Notes: generated from the sequence alone by a model not told the origin. DNA of 64,000 nucleotides from Carboxydocella sporoproducens DSM 16521 (GCF_900167165.1 NZ_FUXM01000002.1:1-64000); one strand, 5' to 3'. Shown: positions 35,216-43,834, numbered from the stretch's first letter. Numbers and translations are program-made.

Positions 35216-35401
35216 ATGGATTGGTCAACTTTAATGGCCCATATGTATGGAACAGTTATTAGCGGAGTTATGTTTGCTGCAGGTATATATTTTTTCTTTG
35301 GATTAAGTGGAAAAACTTCCTTTGGTTATAAAGCTTTTGGAGCGGTTATGAGTAGTCTGGGAGGGTTGCTCTTTTTGCTGACCTTAATTCCTGCATTTTA
35401 A
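35216..35401 (+). CDS. Small two-helix membrane protein
   Basis: A 61-residue hydrophobic protein with two helices (about 12-30 and 40-60) around a GLSGKTSFGYK loop. ATG 35216 has AAAGGGGG upstream. A TATAAT at 35179 could be part of its promoter, though no good -35 is seen. It overlaps the first base of the next frame, a zinc-ribbon protein. Unknown function. Confidence 0.7.
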   Translation: MDWSTLMAHMYGTVISGVMFAAGIYFFFGLSGKTSFGYKAFGAVMSSLGGLLFLLTLIPAF

Positions 35402-35424
35402 TGCCAAGGAGGTTACATCAGCAA

Positions 35425-35601
35425 ATGTCCATAGTATGCAAATGCGGATATGAACATTATGATGAATCCAAAATCATTAAACGACGCGATCCAATCACAA
35501 ATCAGGTACGCCCAGTTTGTAAAATATGCGGGAGAAGAGTTTTTTTTAAATCTGTTAATCCTGCTCAATATAAGAGAATGTTAAGATCTATCCAGACATA
35601 G
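35425..35601 (+). CDS. Small zinc-ribbon protein
   Basis: A 58-residue protein with two cysteine pairs (VCKCGYEH and VCKICGRR) forming a four-Cys zinc ribbon, followed by a basic tail (NPAQYKRMLRSIQ). Start 35425 has AAGGAGGTT upstream; ATG 35401 overlaps the previous stop. Probably cytoplasmic and possibly nucleic-acid binding, by its charge. Unknown function. The stop codon lies in the loop of a terminator. Confidence 0.72.
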   Translation: MSIVCKCGYEHYDESKIIKRRDPITNQVRPVCKICGRRVFFKSVNPAQYKRMLRSIQT

Positions 35602-35617
35602 GATAGGTCTTTTTTTA
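35584..35617 (+). terminator. Rho-independent terminator after zinc-ribbon gene
   Basis: AGATCTATCC / GGATAGGTCT stem (one G-U pair), 7-nt loop, then seven T. Confidence 0.87.
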
Positions 35618-35763
35618 CCCTAAATGGTAGAGCGAAAGGCAAAAAGTTTTATATGAATAGCAATTCAGTGCAAAACTAAAATGTAGCTAAATGTTTTAGT
35701 TAACAAATATTCATGTTTTTGAGCAGTTTAGTGACTATCTCTGTTTTTTCCCGGGATTTTTCT

Positions 35764-35791
35764 CGTCGAATTTTAGGGGCTGGCTTATAAT
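35764..35791 (+). promoter_or_regulatory. Candidate promoter of the DUF485/symporter operon with CGTCGAATTTTA
   Basis: A perfect TATAAT at 35786-35791 lies 15-16 bases after CGTCGAA, which occupies the -35 position in place of TTGACA. This is the layout expected if an activator bound at the -35 region. The rest of 35618-35763 is A/T-rich with nothing recognised. Confidence 0.45.
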
Positions 35792-35827
35792 ATGACTAAA
35801 CAATTCAGTATTCGGAAAGGAGGTAAT

Positions 35828-35857
35828 TTGAGGCCAGGAGCCCGTAGCAGACAATAA
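35828..35857 (+). other. Possible 9-codon leader peptide
   Basis: AAAGGAGGT at 35816-35824 is followed by TTG at 35828 and nine codons (MRPGARSRQ) to TAA. The segment TTGAGG (35828-35833) can pair with CCTCAA (35872-35877), which would enclose the leader in a hairpin. It may be a regulatory leader of the symporter operon, or a chance SD. Confidence 0.3.
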
Positions 35858-35891
35858 CTAACCTCAATTAATTTAAGAAAGGAGTGGCAGT

Positions 35892-36260
35892 ATGAGCATT
35901 AATACTGAGGTCGGAATGGGTCAGAACGTAATTGAACATCCAAAACGTTCCCAGGCTGAATGGAAAAAAATCGCTGATAGTCCTGATTTTAAAACTCTTA
36001 TTAACGCCAAAGGAAAATTTTTGATTCCTACCATCATATTTTCTTTTGTTTATTACTTTGCACTTCCTATTTTAGCTGGTTATGCCCCTGGCTTAATGAA
36101 AACAAAGATTGTTGGTGCTATTAATTTTGGCTATTTATTTGCACTTTCCCAGTTTTTCGTAGCCTGGATAATTGCCGGACTTTATAGCTCAGTGTCTAAT
36201 AATACCTTTGATCCGCTGGCAGAAAAAATTAAGCAACAACAGGGGGGGAAGGGTAGATGA
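35892..36260 (+). CDS. DUF485 family membrane protein
   Basis: A 122-residue protein with two transmembrane helices (about 45-65 and 80-102) and charged ends. DUF485 proteins (YjcH type) are routinely encoded directly upstream of acetate/solute:cation symporters of the ActP kind, as here. The function is thought to be accessory to the transporter. AAAGGAG precedes the ATG. Overlaps the symporter gene by 4 nt. Confidence 0.9.
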   Translation: MSINTEVGMGQNVIEHPKRSQAEWKKIADSPDFKTLINAKGKFLIPTIIFSFVYYFALPILAGYAPGLMKTKIVGAINFGYLFALSQFFVAWIIAGLYSSVSNNTFDPLAEKIKQQQGGKGR

Positions 36261-37786
36261 AGATTATTACTTTTGGTCTATTTGCTCTTGTTGTTCTTGC
36301 TACCCTGATTATTACTTACTGGGCAGCACGACGTACTAAAACTACTGCCGAATTCTATGCTGCTGGCCGCAGCTTAAGTGGTATTCAGAACGGTTTTGCT
36401 ATAGCCGGTGACTATATGAGTGCCGCTTCATTTCTGGGGATTGCTGGACTCATTGCTTTAAATGGCTATGATGGTTTTATGTATTCTGTAGGTTGGCTGG
36501 TAGCATATATTACTGTTCTACTGGTCGTAGCCGAACCCTTACGAAATAGCGGTAAATATACCATGGCCGATATGCTGGCTTACCGCTTAAAACCCAAGCC
36601 GGTGCGGACTGCAGCAGCCCTTTCTACTCTAGTTATCTCCACCTTTTATCTATTAGCCCAAATGGTGGGTGCAGGTAGCTTAATTAAAATGCTAATCGGC
36701 TTATCCTATGAAACCTCCATTATTATAATCGGTATAATGATGATCTTATATGTTGCCTTCGGTGGTATGCTGGCAACCACCTGGGTTCAAATCATAAAAG
36801 CGGGATTATTAATGGCTTGTGCAATTGTTTTAAGCTTTGCGGTTTTAGTAAAATTTAACTTCAATTTCGTGGACTTTTTTGGCGGTTTAAGCCAGAAGTA
36901 CGGCCAATCATTCCTGGAGCCAGGGAAATTATATAAGAATCCCATTGAATTAATCTCATTAGGATTAGCGCTAGTTTTAGGTACTGCGGGAATGCCTCAT
37001 ATTCTCATGCGCTTCTATACTGTACCTACTGCAAAAGAGGCCCGGAAATCCGTTGTTTGGGCAATGATTTTAATCGGTTCATTCTACATTATGACAACTT
37101 TCCTTGGATTCGGAGCAGCATACTTTGTTGGAGCAGATGCGGTCAAAGCTGCTGAAAAAGGCGGTAATATGGCAGCTCCAATGCTGGCCCAATATCTATT
37201 CGGTGGACCTAATACAATTGGTGGTGAAGCTGGTTTAGCTTTCGTTTCTGCGGTTGCTTTCGCTACAATCTTAGCAGTAGTTGCCGGTTTGACTCTGGCT
37301 GCATCCAGTGCCTTTGCCTATGATTTTTACACTAATGTAATTAAGGGTGGCAATGTGGATGAAGCTACTCAGGTTAAAGTCGCGAAGAGAACAACTGTAG
37401 CTGTTGGTATTGTAGCAATAATTTTGGGGCTTCTAGCTAAAGGCCAAAACGTCGCCCACCTGGTAGCTCTGGCCTTCGCAGTTGCATCCTCTGCCAATGT
37501 GCCGGTTATTGTCTTCTCGGTATTCTGGAAGAAGTTCAATACTGGTGGTGCTGTAACCGGTATCCTGGTTGGCCTGGCTTCCTGTATCATTTTCCTCCTG
37601 CTAGGCCCCAATGTGATGGATCCAAAGACTGCAATCTTTCCACTGAAGAATCCGGCTATTGTTTCTGTTCCGTTAGGATTCCTGGGTGCCTATCTGGGCA
37701 GCTTGTTCTATCGTGAACCGGAAGCCGAAGAGAAATTCGAAGAACTCTACGTACGGGCCAATACCGGTATTGGTGCAGAAGTGTAA
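36257..37786 (+). CDS. ActP-like solute:sodium symporter
   Basis: A 509-residue, 13-helix member of the sodium:solute symporter family, ActP branch. [30 protein letters not shown] is read as the family signature near residues 35-65 (quoted in parts: [20 protein letters not shown]). Acetate or another short monocarboxylate is the probable substrate from the DUF485 pairing; the exact substrate is inferred. Coupled by a 4-nt overlap and followed by a strong terminator. Confidence 0.92.
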   Translation: MKIITFGLFALVVLATLIITYWAARRTKTTAEFYAAGRSLSGIQNGFAIAGDYMSAASFLGIAGLIALNGYDGFMYSVGWLVAYITVLLVVAEPLRNSGKYTMADMLAYRLKPKPVRTAAALSTLVISTFYLLAQMVGAGSLIKMLIGLSYETSIIIIGIMMILYVAFGGMLATTWVQIIKAGLLMACAIVLSFAVLVKFNFNFVDFFGGLSQKYGQSFLEPGKLYKNPIELISLGLALVLGTAGMPHILMRFYTVPTAKEARKSVVWAMILIGSFYIMTTFLGFGAAYFVGADAVKAAEKGGNMAAPMLAQYLFGGPNTIGGEAGLAFVSAVAFATILAVVAGLTLAASSAFAYDFYTNVIKGGNVDEATQVKVAKRTTVAVGIVAIILGLLAKGQNVAHLVALAFAVASSANVPVIVFSVFWKKFNTGGAVTGILVGLASCIIFLLLGPNVMDPKTAIFPLKNPAIVSVPLGFLGAYLGSLFYREPEAEEKFEELYVRANTGIGAEV

Positions 37787-37788
37787 AA

Positions 37789-37819
37789 GAAGCCCCGGCA
37801 AAATGCCGGGGCTTCATCT
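37789..37819. terminator. Bidirectional terminator between convergent genes
   Basis: GAAGCCCCGGCA / TGCCGGGGCTTC 12-bp stem with AAA loop. It closes the symporter gene (+) and overlaps the last bases of the RsmF-like gene (-); A and T tracts on its two sides are short. Confidence 0.85.
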
Positions 37820-39187
37820 TAATCCCTTTGGATAATGATTTTTAATTAAATGTCCATCATCTTTACCCCAGCCTACTGGAAAACCATTTACTGTTATAGT
37901 TAGCCAGCCTTTATTGCCTGAAGCAGGTAGAGGATGGCCAGCAAAGTATTGGAATAATTGTTGATCATCAGGTCCAAATTCAACATTATTAATTGTTTTA
38001 ATTAACGGCCAGGCTAGAGCGGCACTATGAGCAGGCTCAAACCGATTTTTCTTGAATGCTCCTAAAAGCAGTCCAGGACGCAAAATTTTAAGCCCATTAA
38101 AATCAGGGGGCTGTAAGGGGAGCCAGAAAAGATGCTGGTTTCTTTCAAAATAAAATCCTTCTGGGCAGCTATCCAAAAAATCTTTTGCGAATGCTTGCCA
38201 CGTTTTCAAAGCTGAATTTGTTATATTAACATTAGCTCGTTGGATCTTTGAAGAGATACCCGTTTCTGTTTTTCTCAAAAGAGCAATGAAATGGCCTTCG
38301 CCTTCCAGTTTATGAGGCCACAATCTAGTGCATTTTTCCAGCTCGCGATTATTTAAGAGAAGCCATTCGGGATGTCCGCCATCAAAAACAGGTAAGGGAT
38401 CTGGATGGGAAATTAGACTTAATTCGGGAAAATGAGTCAAAAGCCAGTCAATTACCCCTTCATTTTCAACAGGGTTAAAGGTGCAAGTTGAGTAAACCAG
38501 GGTACCTCCTGGTTTGAGCATTGTCACAGCGGCAGAGAGTATTTCTTTCTGGCGTTCAGCACAGAATTCCACCCCGCGCCAGGTCCACTGAGCTCGCAAA
38601 CTAGGATTTTTGCGGAACATTCCTTCCCCTGAACAGGGAGCATCAACAACAATTTTATCAAAAACCTGAGGTAATTTTTGAGCTAGTTTGGCAGGTAGTT
38701 CGTTGCTGATTATACAGTTACCAACTCCCAGTCGTTCTATATTTTCTGCCAGCACTTTTAGTCTGGTTGCAGATGGTTCATTAGACCATAGCAATCCCTG
38801 ACCGCCCAGGCGGGCAGCTATTTGAGTAGATTTTCCGCCAGGAGCAGCGCATAAATCCAGGATCCATTCACCAGGCCGGGGGTCTAAAGCACTTACAACG
38901 GCCATGGCACTTGGCTCCTGCAAATAATACAGGCCTGCCTGGTGATAGGGATGATTCCCGGCTTTCGCTGACCGGGATATATAATAACCTTCCTTACACC
39001 AGGGGACCGGTTCTTCTAAAAAGTGGAGCTCTTGCTTCAAAGTATGTGTTTGGATCTTTAATAGGTTTACCCTTAACCCTTTCCGGGCGGTTGTTGAGTA
39101 GGAGTTAAGAAAAGCGGTGAACTCATTGCCAAGCCAGGACTGCATTTTGGTTGTATACTCTTCAGGGAGAGGAGGGAATTGGTTCAT
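37814..39187 (-). CDS. RsmF/NOL1-NOP2-sun family RNA (cytosine-5-)-methyltransferase
   Basis: A 457-residue SAM-dependent RNA m5C methyltransferase. An N-terminal RNA-binding lobe (1-95) precedes the Rossmann domain with SAM motif DLCAAPGGKSTQ. DAPCSGEGMFRK contains the release cysteine and VYSTCTFNPVENE the catalytic cysteine. The C-terminal half (about 320-457) looks like the RsmF-type insert plus PUA-like domain (ending with SGNKGWLTITVNGFPVGWGK). The probable target is 16S rRNA. AAAAGGAG lies upstream on the minus strand. One of only three minus-strand genes in the window. Confidence 0.92.
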   Translation of the reverse strand: MNQFPPLPEEYTTKMQSWLGNEFTAFLNSYSTTARKGLRVNLLKIQTHTLKQELHFLEEPVPWCKEGYYISRSAKAGNHPYHQAGLYYLQEPSAMAVVSALDPRPGEWILDLCAAPGGKSTQIAARLGGQGLLWSNEPSATRLKVLAENIERLGVGNCIISNELPAKLAQKLPQVFDKIVVDAPCSGEGMFRKNPSLRAQWTWRGVEFCAERQKEILSAAVTMLKPGGTLVYSTCTFNPVENEGVIDWLLTHFPELSLISHPDPLPVFDGGHPEWLLLNNRELEKCTRLWPHKLEGEGHFIALLRKTETGISSKIQRANVNITNSALKTWQAFAKDFLDSCPEGFYFERNQHLFWLPLQPPDFNGLKILRPGLLLGAFKKNRFEPAHSAALAWPLIKTINNVEFGPDDQQLFQYFAGHPLPASGNKGWLTITVNGFPVGWGKDDGHLIKNHYPKGLR

Positions 39188-39404
39188 TCATGTATCGCTC
39201 CTTTTTATCAAACAGGACAATTTAAGGCTAGCTGTCTAATTGCACGCTAAACGGTATTATCTACAGTCTAAATGGTTATATATGTTTACTAACGAATGTA
39301 CTGACATCTGGACAGGTAAAAAAAACTCTTAGCGAAAAAAATAATGAAAATTCCATATTATCTAGCTATATTGTTGGTAAGAAGAGAGCGAAAGGATGAG
39401 GTCT

Positions 39405-39596
39405 ATGAGCCAGTGGTGTAGAATTTGTGAAGAACCTCTAGAACGTCCTAAAGACCGTTCGATTTGTGACCGCTGTGAAAGTCAGGTTGATCGACAAGCC
39501 CGAAGTAGCTGGTCGCCATTAACTGCTGAAGTAGTTAGACAGAGACTACGTCAAAAAGGTTATCAAAGAGCTAGTAAAAAGTCAAATTCCAGTTAG
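39405..39596 (+). CDS. Small CxxC zinc-finger-like protein
   Basis: A 63-residue protein with two cysteine pairs (CRICEEPL and ICDRCESQ) and a basic C terminus (VRQRLRQKGYQRASKK). It probably binds one zinc ion. ATG 39405 is spaced nine bases from AAAGG; ATG 39396 overlaps that site. The upstream 217 bases (39188-39404) are A/T-rich; no convincing promoter seen. It converges on a tiny minus-strand gene with which it shares a terminator. Unknown function. Confidence 0.7.
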   Translation: MSQWCRICEEPLERPKDRSICDRCESQVDRQARSSWSPLTAEVVRQRLRQKGYQRASKKSNSS

Positions 39597-39603
39597 AAAA
39601 AAG

Positions 39604-39633
39604 GCCGGAGCCTGGGGCTCCGGCTTAGTTTTT
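39604..39633. terminator. Bidirectional terminator
   Basis: GCCGGAGCC / GGCTCCGGC stem with TGG loop, A run on the left and TTAGTTTTT on the right, so it works in both directions. The stop codon of the small minus-strand gene lies in the T tract. Confidence 0.88.
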
Positions 39634-39720
39634 GAGGAGGGACAAGAGGGAGCGGTATAAAATGTAGAGGGTGGCGCCAACTCCTGCCAGGAACAGGAGT
39701 AGGGCAACAACTTTGGCCAT
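39625..39720 (-). CDS. Tiny single-helix membrane protein
   Basis: A 31-codon minus-strand gene (33 if the ATG at 39726 is used). The product begins MAKVVALLLFLAG and is one hydrophobic helix followed by YRSLLSLLKN, a positively charged inside end. GGTGA lies six bases before the ATG, and the gene ends at a strong shared terminator. The rest of 39727-39832 holds only A/T-rich sequence, with TTGACA on the minus strand (39783-39788) as a possible -35. Short length limits confidence. Confidence 0.45.
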   Translation of the reverse strand: MAKVVALLLFLAGVGATLYILYRSLLSLLKN

Positions 39721-39832
39721 AAACATCACCACTAACTATTGTTGCCCTGGTAATGACAATATATGCGCCATACAAAAAATAGGTGTCAAATATAAAGTAT
39801 GTAAAAAAGTTTTCAAAAAATACAAAATTATC

Positions 39833-39862
39833 TTGTTGTTCTGCTAATAAAGACATTATAAT
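39833..39862 (+). promoter_or_regulatory. Sigma-A-type promoter of the kor operon
   Basis: TTGTTG at 39833-39838 and TATAAT at 39857-39862, 18 bases apart, 33 bases before the korD start. Confidence 0.6.
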
Positions 39863-39894
39863 TAAGTATAGAAAGAGAACGGGGAGGGGAAAAA

Positions 39895-40086
39895 GTGGCT
39901 AAAATTGATATTAACAGTCGCTGGTGCAAAGGTTGCGGTATTTGTGTAGCTTTTTGCCCACAAAAGGTCTTGGAACTATCTCTTTTGGGAAAGGCAGTGG
40001 CTGTAAGTCCTAAAAGATGCATTAACTGTAAAATGTGCAGTGAACATTGCCCTGATTATGCTATTGAAGTGTTCAAGGAGGAATGA
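39895..40086 (+). CDS. korD: 2-oxoacid:ferredoxin oxidoreductase, delta (2x[4Fe-4S]) subunit
   Basis: A 63-residue ferredoxin-like subunit with two complete motifs, CKGCGICVAFCP and CINCKMCSEHCP, that carry electrons from the thiamine site to soluble ferredoxin. GTG start at 39895 with GGGGAGGGG upstream. First gene of a D-A-B-C operon; the assignment to the 2-oxoglutarate class rather than pyruvate rests on the four-subunit Kor-type alpha and beta chains and is moderately secure. Confidence 0.92.
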   Translation: MAKIDINSRWCKGCGICVAFCPQKVLELSLLGKAVAVSPKRCINCKMCSEHCPDYAIEVFKEE

Positions 40087-40089
40087 GGG

Positions 40090-41226
40090 GTGAGCGGGAG
40101 AAAACTGGTACAAGGCAACGAAGCCTGTGTCTATGGGGCACTGGCTGCGGGAGTTAGATTTTATGCGGGGTACCCGATAACCCCGTCTACCGAGATTGCA
40201 GAAATGATGGCAACTGAACTGCCAAAATATCAAGGCACATACATCCAGATGGAAGATGAAATTGCCAGTATGGGGGCGGTATTAGGTGCGAGTATGGCTG
40301 GAGTAAAAGCCATGACTGCGACCAGCGGCCCAGGCTTTTCCTTGATGCAAGAAAATATTGGCTATGGTTATATGGCAGAAGTCCCTTGTCTGATAGTAAA
40401 CGTGCAGCGCATGGGGCCAAGTACAGGCGTCCCGACGGCCCCTGGTCAGGCTGATGTACAACAGGCACGCTGGGGCACTCATGGAGATCATCCAGCCCTT
40501 GTACTTACCCCCTGGAGTGTAGAAGAATGTTATACCCTGACTAAAAAGGCGGTAGAGCTCAGCGAACTACTATCTATGCCAGTTATCTTACTTATGGATG
40601 AAGTTATTGGACATATGCGGGAAAGCATAAATATAGCCGAAGAATTAAATTTCGCTCAAAAGGCAGAGCGAGCACTTCCTGCTCTTTCACCTCAAGAATA
40701 TCAGCCCTATCGGGCCGATGAAAAAGGGCGAATTCAGCTGGCACCTTTTGGGCATGGGTATCGTTATCACATAACGGGTTTAGTCCATGATGTTAAAGGT
40801 TTTCCTACGAATAACCCCAAACTTATTGAGGAACAGCTCGTAAGAATTCAGCGGAAGGTTGAACTAAACCGACAGGAAATTGAGCTTTATGAAACCTATT
40901 ATGCTGATGATGCAGATTATCTACTGGTTAGCTATGGTTGTTCTGCCAGATCCGCGTTTGCTACAATGCGCAAGCTAAGAGCTAATGGTTTAAAAGTAGG
41001 ACTTGTGCGTTTGATTACCCTCTGGCCATTACCGGATAATTCACTTAGGAACATTGTCAAGAATAAAAAAAGAGTTTTTGTTGTCGAGATGAACCAGGGC
41101 CAGATTACCAGGGAAATAGGAAGAGTTGTTGCCGGCCTTTGTAAGGTACAGGGCATTCACCGGATTGATGGGGAGCTGATCACACCTAATGAAATTTTGG
41201 AAAAGGTGGTGGGATCTTTATGTTAA
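40090..41226 (+). CDS. korA: 2-oxoacid:ferredoxin oxidoreductase, alpha subunit
   Basis: Alpha chain (378 residues) of the thiamine-diphosphate enzyme that oxidatively decarboxylates a 2-oxoacid to its acyl-CoA, reducing ferredoxin, or runs in reverse in carbon fixation. GNEACVYGALAAGVRFYAGYPITPSTE marks the pyrimidine-binding domain (key part GYPITPSTE), and TSGPGFSLM follows. The C-terminal domain has LLVSYGCSARSAF. GTG start 40090 with AAGGAGG. Overlaps korB by 7 nt. Confidence 0.94.
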   Translation: MSGRKLVQGNEACVYGALAAGVRFYAGYPITPSTEIAEMMATELPKYQGTYIQMEDEIASMGAVLGASMAGVKAMTATSGPGFSLMQENIGYGYMAEVPCLIVNVQRMGPSTGVPTAPGQADVQQARWGTHGDHPALVLTPWSVEECYTLTKKAVELSELLSMPVILLMDEVIGHMRESINIAEELNFAQKAERALPALSPQEYQPYRADEKGRIQLAPFGHGYRYHITGLVHDVKGFPTNNPKLIEEQLVRIQRKVELNRQEIELYETYYADDADYLLVSYGCSARSAFATMRKLRANGLKVGLVRLITLWPLPDNSLRNIVKNKKRVFVVEMNQGQITREIGRVVAGLCKVQGIHRIDGELITPNEILEKVVGSLC

Positions 41227-42038
41227 CTGAACTGAAGCCATTTTTGCGGCTGGATCGTTTACCCCATATCTGGTGCCCTGGGTGTGGCAATGGCTTGGTC
41301 ATGGCAGGCATTATCAGGGCCATTAAAAGGGCTGGCTTGAATCAGGATGAGGTAGTGATTGTTTCCGGCATTGGCTGTTCTGCTCGAGCCAGCGGTTACC
41401 TTGACTTTAATACTGTTCATACTACCCATGGCCGGGCCTTAACCTTTGCCACCGGTATTAAACTGGCCAAGCCCCATTTATCAGTCTTTGTTTTAATGGG
41501 AGATGGTGATGCATTAGCAATTGGCGGCAATCATTTTATCCATGCCGCCCGACGCAATTTGGATTTGAATGTCATAATATTTAATAACCAGATCTACGGA
41601 ATGACCGGTGGGCAGGCAAGCCCTATGACACCAGCTACAAGCAAAGCAACCACTGCACCTTATGGACAACTTGAGCAGCCTTTTGACACGGTTGAACTGG
41701 CTAAAGGAGCTGGTGCTACCTTTGTCGCGCGTTCAACAGCATATCATACTCAGTTAACCGCAAAGTTTATTGCCGAGGGAATAAAACACAAAGGATTTGC
41801 GGTTACAGAAGTGATTACTCAGTGTCCTGTTGCCTTTGGCAGAAGAAATGGAATGGGCAACCCGGCGGATATGCTGAAATGGCAAAAAGAAAGAGCATTG
41901 AATATTGATGTAGCCAAAAACCTGGGGGTAAAACCGGAAGGAAAGTTCCTAATCGGTATTTTACATCAGGAGGAGCGGCCTGAACTTGGTGAGCTTATTG
42001 CTTCACAAAAGGCCAGATGGCAAAAGGGGGACAACTAG
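41220..42038 (+). CDS. korB: 2-oxoacid:ferredoxin oxidoreductase, beta subunit
   Basis: Beta chain (272 residues) holding thiamine diphosphate. WCPGCGNGLVMAG and SGIGCSARASGY are at the N terminus; GDGDALAIGGNH with FNNQIYGMTGGQ is the Mg-TPP motif. TTHGRALTFATGIKLA is characteristic of the Kor/Por beta family. Its ATG is inside the korA 3' end. The C-terminal ~60 residues match the Kor rather than the shorter Por beta ending. Confidence 0.94.
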   Translation: MLTELKPFLRLDRLPHIWCPGCGNGLVMAGIIRAIKRAGLNQDEVVIVSGIGCSARASGYLDFNTVHTTHGRALTFATGIKLAKPHLSVFVLMGDGDALAIGGNHFIHAARRNLDLNVIIFNNQIYGMTGGQASPMTPATSKATTAPYGQLEQPFDTVELAKGAGATFVARSTAYHTQLTAKFIAEGIKHKGFAVTEVITQCPVAFGRRNGMGNPADMLKWQKERALNIDVAKNLGVKPEGKFLIGILHQEERPELGELIASQKARWQKGDN

Positions 42039-42039
42039 T

Positions 42040-42618
42040 ATGTTAAAAGAATTTCGTTTATCAGGTACTGGTGGACAGGGGATAATTCTGGCAGCTATCT
42101 TGCTGGCTGAAGGCGCAACCCGGCAGGGACTAAACGTAGTTCAGACCCAGTCCTATGGACCGGAAGCACGGGGTGGAGCGTCCAAGGCAGAAGTTAAAAT
42201 AAGTGATGAGCCCATTGATTATCCCAAAGTTGAAATGCCGGAATTATTATTGGCTTTGTCTCAGGAGGCCTATGATAAATATCATAATTCCGTCCAAGAG
42301 CGAGGAATCATAATAGTCGATGAGGACCTGGTCCCCCATACAGTTAATACTAATTGCCAGCTGTTCAAGATTCCATTTACCCGTTTGGCTAAAGAAAATA
42401 TCGGTAAAGAAATTGTAACTAACATTGTAGCCCTAGGCGCGATTGCCGCCTTAACAAAAGAGCTTGATTCCACGTCGATTTTAGAGGCTTTACAGCAAAG
42501 AATTCCCAGCCACTTGCTTGATATAAATCTTGATGCCTATAACTTAGGTTATAAACAGGGAGTGCAAGCATATGCGCAATCCCAGACCTTCACCAGACTG
42601 GAACAGAATAGCCAATAG
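42040..42618 (+). CDS. korC: 2-oxoacid:ferredoxin oxidoreductase, gamma subunit
   Basis: Gamma chain (192 residues), Rossmann-like. LSGTGGQGIILAAILLAEG and QSYGPEARGGASKAEV are the family signatures. ATG 42040 follows the korB stop by one base, with AAAGGGGG upstream. The last 47 nt overlap the HEAT-repeat gene. Confidence 0.94.
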   Translation: MLKEFRLSGTGGQGIILAAILLAEGATRQGLNVVQTQSYGPEARGGASKAEVKISDEPIDYPKVEMPELLLALSQEAYDKYHNSVQERGIIIVDEDLVPHTVNTNCQLFKIPFTRLAKENIGKEIVTNIVALGAIAALTKELDSTSILEALQQRIPSHLLDINLDAYNLGYKQGVQAYAQSQTFTRLEQNSQ

Positions 42619-43834
42619 TGTACGGGATGTCTGCTTCCATCGCTGGGGGGGACCAAGAAGCCCGTTAGCTGTTGGCTATTTGGAGCAAACCATGCTACCA
42701 GATATCCTCTGGTTTTTGCATCGGCTTGAGCCCTGGTGGCATACAGTATTAGCCCAGGAGCTACTAAAGGATAAGTTTGTGATCCAGCATGGTTTCCCCA
42801 ATGTTCTAGGCCAGGGGATGGCTGAGGAAATATTGGTTGAAATATCACCCTGGCAGACAGAACAGGGCGAAGAAAAGGACCTCTTGTTTCTTTTGTTATC
42901 TCCTATTGCGCTTGATCAGCCGATGCATTATTTGACAGAAACTTTTCCTTTGCCAGAGGAAATCTGGGCAAAATTTAAAATGGCCTGGCGGCAACAGTAC
43001 AATTTCCTCACCAGGTGGCAACCACAAATCCTCGATTTTATTAGATTATGGCAGGACAATAAAGACTTTCAGCTAACCTGGCAATTTAGAACAGAGTTGT
43101 GGTTAGTTGGCATCAATTCTGATTGGGACTTTTATCTTAGCCAGCTTATACAACTGGAAAAATGCCGTATAGGTTTGCTAAACAGTCTAGAAGATTCATA
43201 TGATCTTGACTTGATTCCATCTAATTGGTTAAACCTAAAAGCAGATGGCCAAGTAGAACTGAACAAAACCGGGAGTAAAATAATAACCCCCTGGATTGTA
43301 GAAGATATAATAAATACAGTCGAAGACCGTATGTTATTAGGTGGACCAACTCATGGCATCAACTCAGCTATGGGGGTTCTAGCCAGATTATATCCTGAAC
43401 AAATAAAGTATTTACTAGATTTAATTGTAGATCGTAATCGGCAAGGATGGTTACCTTTGCTGGAAAGCTGGTATGCGAGGGCAGACAAAGAGATAAAAAT
43501 TTATCTAATTGATGCAATTGGACATTTAGGCAAACAAAAGGCATTACCATTTTTAATCACTGCACTGCAAGCTGATGATGCTTCCATCATTCTGGCAATT
43601 TGTGAAACCCTGGCTATGATAGGTGATCGAAGTTGCGGCTTTGCCCTTAGCGCTCTGTTAAAGAACGGCAGTTATATTGTGCAGGAGAAAGTAGTATATA
43701 CTCTGGCTGAATTGAAATTCACCCCGGCCCTTAAAAGCTTCCAGAAGATGCTTGACGATCCTAACGTTTCTCCAGAGTTAAAAAGAACAATCAAACGTGC
43801 AATTCATATTATTAATACACCCTCTTCCAGTTAA
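42572..43834 (+). CDS. HEAT-repeat-containing conserved protein
   Basis: A 420-residue soluble protein, rich in tryptophan in its first 260 residues (for example DILWFLHRLEPWWHTV), where no domain is recognised. The C-terminal ~150 residues are alpha-helical repeats of HEAT/PBS type (IYLIDAIGHLGKQKALPFLITALQ, then two more units). It starts 47 nt inside korC with GGGAG ten bases upstream, implying coupled translation with the oxidoreductase. An assembly or interaction role is possible, but no function is established. Confidence 0.8.
   Translation: MRNPRPSPDWNRIANSVRDVCFHRWGGPRSPLAVGYLEQTMLPDILWFLHRLEPWWHTVLAQELLKDKFVIQHGFPNVLGQGMAEEILVEISPWQTEQGEEKDLLFLLLSPIALDQPMHYLTETFPLPEEIWAKFKMAWRQQYNFLTRWQPQILDFIRLWQDNKDFQLTWQFRTELWLVGINSDWDFYLSQLIQLEKCRIGLLNSLEDSYDLDLIPSNWLNLKADGQVELNKTGSKIITPWIVEDIINTVEDRMLLGGPTHGINSAMGVLARLYPEQIKYLLDLIVDRNRQGWLPLLESWYARADKEIKIYLIDAIGHLGKQKALPFLITALQADDASIILAICETLAMIGDRSCGFALSALLKNGSYIVQEKVVYTLAELKFTPALKSFQKMLDDPNVSPELKRTIKRAIHIINTPSSS

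Noticed and set aside
35618-35763. GEMM (cyclic-di-GMP) or other riboswitch upstream of DUF485
   Set aside because: A GAGCGAAAGGCAAA stretch looked suggestive, but the rest of the aptamer fold could not be drawn.
39593-39856. 87-residue minus-strand frame over the terminator
   Set aside because: Runs through a GC-rich hairpin and has no ribosome-binding site; the smaller frame at 39625-39720 fits signals better.
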